64,000 nt of DNA from Brachypterus glaber (lineage: Eukaryota; Arthropoda; Insecta; Coleoptera; Kateretidae). How positions within the stretch are numbered: position 1 is the stretch's first letter; each line of letters begins with the position of its first letter. The stretch is taken from the NCBI GenBank assembly GCA_958510825.1, contig OY294046.1:10084847-10148846 (forward strand). The letters run 5' to 3'. The position numbers and the translations under genes are program-made. The notes beneath the pieces were generated by a model. The model searched no databases. It saw nothing but the letters and a program-made list of their open reading frames with translations, and was not told the origin of the DNA. This document shows positions 55,030 through 64,000 of this stretch, in pieces.

Positions 55030-55489
55030 TTACGACCGACAGCATTTCACAGCTGATAGAGATGCGTACTGCGCAAGGTCAGATATATTTCGTTACGTCA
55101 TTTCGCTGCCCCGTTCTGTCACAAAATAATCTTGCGCAGGCTGGACTAATGGTTCTCTTTCCTTCTCTATGTGCGTACCGCTTTCAAAAGATGATGTTCG
55201 ATGCCAAGGAATAGACAAATCATTCCCATGTCGAGTTTGAATACCTTGATTAAGTTCAGCATTTTTAGTAAAAAAAGAAGTATTCCAAACCAACCATCAC
55301 AATTTAATCATTTCTAACTTTTGTAACTTGCCAAAAGCCTATGTTTTTTAGAGTATATTTTAATTGTTTTTAATAGTTTCTCACTTATATATCCACCAGT
55401 GTTACACACTTTACTCGGAGTTGTCTCTGCTGTACTACCCAGCGATAAACTCTACTGGAATTTATCGGCGCGCCGATTGTTGAACTATA
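55030..55489. other. No gene seen
   Basis: Mixed-composition sequence upstream of the transporter gene. Open frames on both strands (around 55093-55293) lack recognisable features. Confidence 0.4.
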
Positions 55490-56617
55490 CACGCTGTATT
55501 TGAAATATGACAAAAAGTTCCTATAAACATGTCTAAAAATGGAGCTACGCCCCTTTGAAAGTGGCTAAAAAAATCGGTTTTTATTTAATAACTCAGGAAC
55601 CCTTTGAGATATATCAACGAGGTTTTGCACGTCAACTAATCCTACCAAGGCCCGTTTTTATGTGTTATTTTCATGTACTTATTTCAACCAGGGGTGTGCG
55701 AAACGGGGGGGGGGGGGGCTTATAAGTTTTTTGTCCCAAACTTTTTTCTGTGTAACTTTTTTGCAATTTTATTTTTGAAATATGATTCCTCAGGTCAAAA
55801 TACATAAAAAAGGTACTCTTGTTGTAATACTGTAGGATTAACCGTTTTCGAGAAAAATTCATTTGAAGGTGAAATTCCACGGTTCGAGGACGAAAAATTA
55901 AATACTAAAATGTTGAAAACCAAAATTTCAATGATGCAGGGCGAATGTACATTAAAAACTAAGAAAAAAACCTCATATACAGGTACTTCCAAAAATCAAT
56001 CCTAATGGAGCTATGGTTTCCTAAATATGCACCATTTTTAAAGGGCTATGGTAGCTTTAAAAGCGTTTTTTCAACCTACATGTATGGAAACATTTTTCTT
56101 AGTTTTTGATGTAGAATAACATTGCATCATTAAAATTTTGGTTTACGACATTTTAGTATTTAATTTTTCGTCCTCGAACCGTGAAATTTCACCTTCAAAT
56201 GAACTTTTCTCGAAAACGGTTAATCCTACAGTATTACAACAAGAGTACCTTTTTTATGTATTTTGACCTGAGGAATCATATTTCAAAAATAAAATTGCAA
56301 AAAAGTTACACAGAAAAAAGTTTGGGACAAAAAATTGATAAGGCCCTCCCGTTTCGCACACCCCTGGTTTAAATAAGTACGCGAAAATGACATACAAAGA
56401 TGGGCCTTATTAGGATTAATTCACGTGCAAAACCTCGTTAACATATCTCAAAGGGTTCCTGAGTTATTAAATAAAAACCGATTTTTTTAGCCAATTTCAA
56501 AGGGGCGTAGCTCCCTTATGACGCATTCTTAGACATATATTTATAGGAACTTTTTGTCATATTTTATCATGTAGAATCACCTGTTAAAATTTCCTACGCT
56601 ATTTCAAATACACCCGG
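55490..56617. mobile_element. TA-flanked long foldback element, 1128 bp
   Basis: Two arms of about 530 bp pair almost throughout. Ends CACGCTGTATTTGAAAT and the inverse of CCGGGTGTATTTGAAAT, flanked by TA. Paired landmarks: GGAGCTACGCCCCTTTGAAA, GGGTGTGCGAAACGGG and CGAGAAAA..TTCATTTGAAGG. It contains a G14 run at 55705-55718. The same ORF read in both arms is a by-product of the symmetry. Confidence 0.93.
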
Positions 56618-57141
56618 TAAACAGTATACTGTAGTACCGCCGCGATATGCTCTATATAGTTGCAACAATATTGCCAATATTATATTGGATTCTTTTCGAA
56701 CGACAATGCTCGGTTAAGCTCGGCAAGGTCCGTAACCCCTCGTTCATGGTTTGCACAAAGTTTATGTAAAATAAACAGTTTGTACGAAATTCATTGAAAT
56801 CGGCGGACGTAACCTTGCACAAACTTCATTTAAACACGTTTAATCCAAACCTCTACGTTTATGATCCAAACGTGTTTGATATATGTTTGATACAAAAAAT
56901 GTTATCAGAGTTATTATTAATACCTAAGCCCGCGGTATAGGTACTATGCCCCTCCGATTTCTCTCCACGTTTCATTGTCAACTTGCCATGGCCATCTACG
57001 ATAGATCTTCAGCTAGACAAGGCAATAACAATACGATGGACATGAGCTCCTAGGAGTCGGGAGGCACTCTAGATCTATAAAAATATTCAAATGGGCAAGA
57101 TTAACCCAGCAGACCACCAGATACGGTGTCCGTTGATTTTT
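56618..57141. other. GC-richer single-copy stretch, no gene recognised
   Basis: Less AT-rich than average, with near-duplicate words GCACAAAGTTTATG / GCACAAACTTCATT and CAAACGTGTTTGAT. No open frame or splice pattern that I can support. It could include regulatory sequence, but nothing shows it. Confidence 0.35.
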
Positions 57142-58967
57142 ATTGCACTACGTCTCTGTAATTAGGTATACTGCCATTTTGCCATGGATAGAGCAAAGGC
57201 CGCACAAGAAAAAGTACTGCTAAAAAAGATTTTCTCTATTTACCTCCACCCCCGAATTTACCAGAAACAATCCCAGCGAAGAGAACTTTGGAAAAGGGAC
57301 CCTATGTTCAAATTTGTATCAAAGCGTCCTTGAGTTATTGTGGTCAACATTTTCGTTTGGACAGATCGACAGACAGATTTGTTTTCGATGATTATTTAGA
57401 TATGAACTTTGAGAAACGTAAAATCAATAATATTTAATTTATTTTACTAAAGAAGGGTCCTGGTAAGTCTGCAATAAGAAAGTAATTGAGATAGGAAGAA
57501 ATAAAAGTTAAGGGTCGTCTAATTGACCCAAGAATTAAATAGGTATCATCGTAATAAGCTGTTACCGAGGTTCGGATTCGTCGTAAAACTGTAGTCAGGA
57601 AAAAAGGACTTTACCTGGTCTATTGACTTAAGTGGACACGGTTCACCTGGGCGATTTTAAATAAAAATTTCGTGACACCTACATTTTTTGGACTAAAACA
57701 TACCTGATGACATAAGAAATCAATTTCCATTTGAAAGAAAATCGTAAAAGATACACTTTTTTAGAAAGATTAAAAAACGTTTTTTTGAGTAATAGGGTGT
57801 GTCAAAAAATCCCGATTTTCGAAATCGAAAACGCTCTCTGGCTCAAAAGTGGCTCCTTAGTAAAAAACTGTGGTCACTCAAAAATGAGGCAAATCGATTA
57901 ATGTTTAGAGGTAGCTCAAAGCACTCAAACTTTGAAAAATATCGGTACCTGTTTTTCGGATAAAAAGTGATCGTATATAAAATTAAGGAAATTTTGAAGG
58001 GTTTCTTTGATAATATTTAGAAACAATACTAATTGTGAGAAAACTAAAAAAATTATTGCACTACGTCTCTGTAATTAGGTATACTGCCATTTTGCCATGG
58101 ATAGAGCAAAGGCCGCACAAGAAAAAGTACTGCTAAAAAAGATTTTCTCTATTTACCTCCACCCCCGAATTTACCAGAAACAATCCCAGCGAAGAGAACT
58201 TTGGAAAAGGGACCCTATGTTCAAATTTGTATCAAAGCGTCCTTGAGTTATTGTGGTCAACATTTTCGTTTGGACAGATCGACAGACAGATTTGTTTTCG
58301 ATGATTATTTAGATATGAACTTTGAGAAACGTAAAATCAATAATATTTAATTTATTTTACTAAAGAAGGGTCCTGGTAAGTCTGCAATAAGAAAGTAATT
58401 GAGATAGGAAGAAATAAAAGTTAAGGGTCGTCTAATTGACCCAAGAATTAAATAGGTATCATCGTAATAAGCTGTTACCGAGGTTCGGATTCGTCGTAAA
58501 ACTGTAGTCAGGAAAAAAGGACTTTACCTGGTCTATTGACTTAAGTGGACACGGTTCACCTGGGCGATTTTAAATAAAAATTTCGTGACACCTACATTTT
58601 TTGGACTAAAACATACCTGATGACATAAGAAATCAATTTCCATTTGAAAGAAAATCGTAAAAGATACACTTTTTTAGAAAGATTAAAAAACGTTTTTTTG
58701 AGTAATAGGGTGTGTCAAAAAATCCCGATTTTCGAAATCGAAAACGCTCTCTGGCTCAAAAGTGGCTCCTTAGTAAAAAACTGTGGTCACTCAAAAATGA
58801 GGCAAATCGATTAATGTTTAGAGGTAGCTCAAAGCACTCAAACTTTGAAAAATATCGGTACCTGTTTTTCGGATAAAAAGTGATCGTATATAAAATTAAG
58901 GAAATTTTGAAGGGTTTCTTTGATAATATTTAGAAACAATACTAATTGTGAGAAAACTAAAAAAATT
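57142..58967. repeat. 913-bp tandem duplication, two apparently identical copies
   Basis: Units 57142-58054 and 58055-58967 look identical by eye. Each holds an old interspersed repeat (CAATCCCAGCGAAGAGAAC and 'gacagatcgacagacag') plus the flank and left arm of the foldback element whose intact copy is 58550-60016. The join shares ATT(G)-like microhomology. Confidence 0.95.
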
Positions 58968-60016
58968 ATATTCCTCCTCCCCTTAAGTTAGAACATAAAA
59001 AAACGCCAATTATTTGAAGATTTCGCGAAAATTTATTAAAAATGGGCATATTTAAAAGGACATAACTTCCTTAGGAATGATTTTTTGACCAAGGTGCATA
59101 TGAACTTTTTCTACGTTTTTAATGTTAAATAACCACTCATTACTAAAATATTTGTTTTTTGCTTTATATTTTTTATTTTTTTTATTTTTGGTTCTTCATG
59201 CTTAAAAATTTACTTTTAAATGCATTTATCTTTAAAACGGTTAAACCTGCGATGTTAAACCACAGAAACTTTTTTGTGTATTTTTACATAAAAAAGTATT
59301 CCAACCAAAAAATCAAAAAAAAGTACACTGAAAAAAGTTTTAGGCAAAAAACAGAAAATCCACCCGGTTTCTAATCGAATTTTTTTTTACTCAACTTGAG
59401 GAAAAAAATTATGTTTTCTGTATATTCATGTAGGTTAACATGTATATATGCTTATATCCTAATATATAATTTTGCAGATTTTTTATTTAAAACTATTTTT
59501 TATGCACTTTTAAAAACTTGCAAAAATTCAATTTTCGCGAAATCTTCAAATAATTGGCGATTTTTTCATGTTCTAACTTAGGGGGAAGGGGGGGATATAA
59601 TTGTTTTAGTTCTTACATTTAGTATTGTTTCTAAATATTACCAAAGAAACCCTCCAAAATTTCCTCAATTTTTATCGGTATCAGTTTTTATCCAAAAAAC
59701 AGGTACCGATTTTTTTTTTAAGTTTGAGTGCTTTGAGCTACCTATAAACATTTATCGATTTGGCTCATTTTTGAGTAGCCACTGTTTTTTACTAAGTAGT
59801 AACTTTTAAGCCAGAGAGCGTTTTTGATTTTTAAAATCGCGATTTTTAGACACACCTTATTACTCAAAAAAACGTTTTTTTATCTGTCTAAAAAAGTGTA
59901 TCTTTTACGATTTTCTTTCAAATGGGAATTGATTTCTAATGTCATCAGTTATGTTTTAGTCCAAAAAATGTAGGGGTCCACGAAATTTTTATTTAAAATC
60001 GCCCCGGTGAACCGTG
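58550..60016. mobile_element. Foldback TIR element, family A copy 2
   Basis: 1467 bp with ends CACGGTTCACCTGGGCGATT and inverse (one C/G change), close to 38412-39862 in size and interior. Flanks TGGA and TGAA are a near match for a 4-bp duplication. Its left end is also present at 57637 because of the tandem duplication. Confidence 0.9.
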
Positions 60017-60241
60017 TGAACAGGTTTGTCCTCCCCTTTCGCGCCATTAATTTTAAAAAGTTTTATCCTAAAATCAATTAAAATAACAATATTATTTAAA
60101 AATTACCGTATAAAATTTGGCAAAATATAATTTTACTGTAAAATTTTAATTTTGTATTTTTATTTTTTCATTTTGTTAAGATATCCGATAATTAAATTGC
60201 AGGTTATTCGTACCGGAAATATTTTTTACAGCGTAGTGATA

Positions 60242-60660
60242 CTAAAGTTTATTTTTTTAAGGTATAGTTATTTTAAATTTTCCGCTAAATACTCCACAAA
60301 GTCCGATTTACACTGAAGCACGTGGCTTGTTTTGAATGTCAACATAACCAAAATTTATAATTTTTGTTTTTATGATGTTTTGATGTTAAAAAAGAGAATT
60401 GATAAAGCTATTGCTAAAAACACTTTTGTATTCCTGTAGAAACAAAATTTGCTTATAAAATCGCTTTTATTCCAATAATTTAGAGGAATAAACCATTGTT
60501 TTGTTCTAGTTAATGGCACGTCAACGTTTTACGGTTGTGTAAATTGGGCCTAGTCATTTCGCTTACGACGCATGCGTATCTTACGTTGTTATGGTAATTT
60601 CGAGATTGTTTAAAAGCGGGAAGATTTAAAATAACTATACATTAAAAACATAAACTTTAG
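60242..60660. mobile_element. TA-flanked MITE, 419 bp, copy 2
   Basis: Ends CTAAAGTTTATTTTTTTAAG and inverse, flanked by TA. About 90% similar to 51810-52237. Confidence 0.9.
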
Positions 60661-60976
60661 TATGCTATATTACGGCATGTGTTGTACTGAAGGCAGCATT
60701 ACGTTTTAGTGCTTTAAAGCAATTGTTCCGTTTCTTTTTTATCGACAGGCAATTGAATCAAGTCTACTATGGTGAACTTAAATACGTGTATTTCTGTTTT
60801 TCTCTTCATTTTTTTCATTCTTTCTACGGGTCGTATTAAATACGACGTATTGTAGTTTACTTGAAACCTGACAATAGATTGAAATATTTCATACAGTGTG
60901 TCAAAATAAATAAATTCGAATATTCAAAAAATGATATTTTATGAAAATGTATGTATTACATATACAGTTGCGAATA
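60661..60976. other. No gene seen
   Basis: AT-rich link between two transposon copies. Nothing supported. Confidence 0.35.
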
Positions 60977-61630
60977 AATAGTATATTGTTTTACTAAGTG
61001 GAAAAGTGAAGCTTTTTTTTACTAGTCTGTAGAATTTACCACACATTTACGACGCGAAGCGGAGTCCGGAAACTATGGACGAGTAAAAAAAGCACTTTTC
61101 CTCTGAGTGAAACATACAATTTTTGCTTCAAGCATCCTATATATATTTTTTAAATATTAATTTTTGAATTTAATTTATTCAGTAATAAAGTATGTTTTTT
61201 TTTATTAAAATAGGCCAATAAAACCCTTTCAAAATAAACTTAAACCTTCCTTAGCTCATTTTAATTTTTTTCGTAGGCTAAATCGTACACTATTCGCGAT
61301 TTTGATGGTAACTTGTCTAATATAGAATTTGCAATTTCGGAGAGATTTGTAGGTGTATAAACCATATATTCTTCTTCAATCATTTTTAATCAATTTCACA
61401 CAAGGTTTTTGCACAGAATCTTGAGTCAACCACCTGTTATAATATAATAAACAAACAAGTTTGAAGTATGGCTGTCATCAAAGTCAAAGAGTGCTGCCGC
61501 CAGTGGTGGTTGCTACCTGACTTTTTTTTACGGCGTACAACAATGAATTCATTTTTTTACTGTAAAAAAATAGATCACTAGTGTGTTCAGTTATAAAATA
61601 TGAACATTTTAGTACGCTTGAAGAAAAAAA
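60977..61630 (-). mobile_element. Interspersed element copy B
   Basis: Uninterrupted relative of 26945-28140. It shows the empty site (CCTATATATATTTTTTAAAT) of the MITE inserted in copy A. It retains GACGCGAAGCGGAGTC and the coding remnant 61261-61383. Confidence 0.8.
61261..61383 (-). pseudogene. Transposon ORF remnant, second copy
   Basis: Forty codons from ATG at 61383, MIEEEYMVYTPTNLSEIAN then LDKLPSKSRIVYDLAYEKN, then a stop created by a one-base deletion relative to 27712-27891. Possible tyrosine-recombinase-type transposon protein. Too short to act. Confidence 0.4.
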
Positions 61631-61644
61631 TATTTTTGCAATTT

Positions 61645-62175
61645 AATTAATAATAATAATAATAATAAAGACGTTTATTTATGCCAATAGTACATAAAAG
61701 GGATATCGCTCAGCTCTTTCCGGAGGAAGGAGAAATATTGAATTATATGTATATTACCATTAAGTTACACAACTTAGGTTGTTTTATTAAATAGTTTTCT
61801 ATCCTCCAACCTCCAAAAAGTCTGGTCTTCCGCGAATCCGGAAACTTACAATAACACAAAAAGATGAAAAAAATATATAGAAAAATATAAACAGCAACAC
61901 AAAAAAAAAAATAATTAGATATAACCGGATATAACATATTATGTGAGTACTCCTCTCGACCACTCATTTTATTAAATTAGTCTTCTAAAAGTAAAGACAG
62001 TTTTTGTTGATTTTTAAATTTCATAAACGGTATAAATCTCAAATCAAAATCAGTTCCATTGCAAAAGTCTACAAGGTTGTACAGAAAAGATCGCTTAAAA
62101 AATGCGGTGTAATATCGAGGTATGTCTATTACGTTTTTACGCCTTATGTTAACCGAAACCGCTACCAAAATTTAA
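61645..62175 (-). pseudogene. 5'-truncated LINE: ORF C-terminus, 3' UTR and (TTA)n tail
   Basis: The minus-strand frame at 62168-61977 holds VNIRRKNVIDIPRYYTAFF then KRSFLYNLVDFCNGTDFDLR. This is the 'NTRRK.D..IPR..T..F..SFLYN....YN.L' ending of insect non-LTR reverse transcriptases. A 3' UTR follows, containing GGAGGAAGGAGAAATATTG (as read on plus), then ATAAACGTCTT and (TTA)n at 61650-61672. It lacks the catalytic domains. Confidence 0.75.
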
Positions 62176-62354
62176 AAAGAAAATTATAACATTTTGCTGA
62201 ATTTCACACCTTAATTTAAAAATAATATTGTTATTTTAAAACTTGATTTTAGGATATTAAGTCGTCATCATATAAAAGGGTAAACTTAAAGATTCAGTTA
62301 TGTTTCCTATAAAAAAATCGGTTTAAATTGTATAAATTTTATAACTTAATCTTA

Positions 62355-63175
62355 ATATTACTTTTTCTACGACTGCTTTATAATGTAAGCAAATGCACAC
62401 TTTTCAAACACAGAATGAATCCATTCTAGCTCTAGATACGGTATGAATATTCCGTATCAAGTGTTAGAACGAGCACATGTAGTGCCATCTCTTGTTTATG
62501 AAAGTAAAGAAAACTGTAGCAAAATTAGCAAAAATATATATATATTTTACAATGAAATATTGAATAATTTAATGCAATTTAAAGTTTTGAGTTAAAATTA
62601 CATAAAGTTTATTAGCTTTTCTTAATATTTGACCAGTTTTTTATCAATTTATTTCAAAAAATTAAAACTGCTCCATCTATTGTTAAATATTTAAACCTGA
62701 TATATGTCACAGCAATCTGAGGGCATATCCACAGCCTCGCATAACACGCATAGTACATAAGAATGCGATGCCGTGATTGGCTTGATGTGCTGTCATGTAT
62801 CTTGTAAGCCAATCACGGTATAGCATTCTTATGTACTATGCATGTTATGCGAGGCTGTGGATATGCCTTGACATAAACTTCAATTTTTTACATTATAATT
62901 TGTAAATATGTGCTATAATTAATAAAAATCTTCTTTAAGTACTGATAAAATTATTAAATAACATTAATTGCTTTATTTAAAAATATGTATTTTGTTCAAT
63001 TTACAATGTCGAGTCACAAAAAAGACATTGTTTTTAACCTTGTCCGCAGTTTAAAGCCAGTGTTTCATATTTGCAGTCGAAGAAAAAGTATAGTCTACAA
63101 CACGTATGGAATAGTCATTCCGCGCTCGCGGTCAAACTTGTCTATTCCATACTAGTTATAGAATATACTATTCTC
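62355..63175. repeat. Interspersed repeat, inverted partner of the left-edge copy
   Basis: Matches 1-735 in inverse orientation through 'tttctacgactgcttta', the GATACGG hairpin and the 'tatggaatag' pair. It is interrupted by the palindromic element 62721-62868. Confidence 0.85.
62721..62868. mobile_element. 148-bp palindromic MITE with TGA duplication
   Basis: Ends GGGCATATCCACAGCCTCGC and the inverse of AGGCATATCCACAGCCTCGC, with direct TGA on both sides (62718-62720, 62869-62871). The empty site is visible in the left-edge copy (CTGACATAACC inverse). The arms also pair GCATAGTACATAAGAATGC. A 3-bp duplication is compatible with PIF/Harbinger or CACTA. Confidence 0.88.
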
Positions 63176-64000
63176 ATTTTAGCTCCATTTTTTTCAGTGT
63201 TGTTCCATCCTTCAAATCTACAAATAATGGCATAAAACTCAAATTAAGATAAAAAGTTCTCAGTTTTTATACTGTGAAATATTTCTAAAATTATTTACTT
63301 ATTATTCAATTTTTTTTGATATATCGAAAAGAATAAGAAAATATGTATTTTTAGGAAAAAAATCTGTTATTTACTTCTACTGCTACTATCTATGGAAATT
63401 TATTTTTATTTCTTTAATATTTTCTCTAAGTAGACTTTTTGTTTTTATAGATATCTTTTTATTTATTTTTCTTTTCGCTTTTCGCGAGTTCAAGTATTTT
63501 ATTTTAAAGCATTCTTTTCACTATCCATTTTTTTTTCACTATCCAAGGGTTTTAAAAATGTTTTGTTAAGCCCCCCCCCCAAATCAAACAATAAAAGATA
63601 AATTAAGCATATTTTTTACATATACATATAGGGGGCTCAAGCCCCACCCAAAATTTAGCCTTTTTAAATTAAAAAGTCTTAGTTGGAAACTACTGAAAAT
63701 TCAGTGATAGTTTTTTATAAAATTAGAAAATGAGGTATACTTGAAAATGAATTAGGCACGTTTCTAATAGATAATTTTTTAATATTTAATATAAATTAAA
63801 AATTAAAAAAAAATATATAAATCTTTTTACTACTTTTCATGAATAAAAATTGTATAAAGAATTTCAAATTTAATTTAATTTTTCATATTCATATAAATTT
63901 CATTCGTTCTGACATTATTATAATTAAAGTGGAGTAGCAAAAATGAGCATTTTCATATAAAAAACGCTTATATTTTCACGAATGCAATTTCCCACATTTT
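63176..64000. other. AT-rich sequence, no gene seen
   Basis: Poly-C run near 63571-63580 and a 'gggggctcaagccccaccc' stretch near 63630. No coding or RNA gene supported. Confidence 0.45.

Noticed and set aside
55671..56372. Same 63-69 codon protein read in both directions
   Set aside because: Produced by the two arms of the 55490-56617 foldback element, with no recognisable domain.
1..64000. tRNA or rRNA genes
   Set aside because: No cloverleaf-like stretch with a T-loop GTTCRANYC in context, and no rRNA-like conserved segments were noticed.

Overview
This is nuclear DNA from an arthropod, almost certainly an insect. A beetle is my guess from the transposon mix, but the sequence does not prove it. 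The window is AT-rich, gene-poor and crowded with transposon remnants. Only two real gene loci can be supported, both on the minus strand and one inside the other.

The main gene is a proton-coupled monocarboxylate transporter-like protein (MCT/SLC16 family). Five coding exons can be read: 46436-46555 (start codon), 19083-19311, 17957-18125, 12209-12373 and 1592-1919. They join in phase into 337 codons without a stop and cover the N-terminal tail to about membrane helix 7. The rest of the gene lies beyond the left edge. Its first coding intron is about 27 kb. That intron holds the second locus: a small secreted-protein gene (31151-31702) with a signal peptide, an Asn/Lys/Glu-rich low-complexity region and a six-cysteine tail with mirror-symmetric spacing. 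A 760-bp unit (promoter plus the first 122 codons) is present three times in tandem, so the two upstream copies lack the cysteine tail. The outermost copy carries a 2.3-kb mariner-type transposon and a piggyBac-type MITE in its upstream region.

The rest is mobile DNA. It includes TA-flanked MITEs and long foldback elements of Tc1/mariner type, hAT-like non-autonomous elements with perfect 8-bp target duplications (several carrying internal minisatellites), a PIF/Harbinger-like MITE and Penelope-like remnants with hammerhead-like motifs. There are also 5'-truncated LINE tails, a Tc1 transposase tail, two remnants of a possible tyrosine-recombinase transposon, two large recent tandem duplications (517 bp and 913 bp), and minisatellites. 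Insertions are often nested inside one another. A 66-codon ORF at 13974-14174 is a possible further gene or retrocopy. I found no tRNA, rRNA, CRISPR or bacterial-type features.
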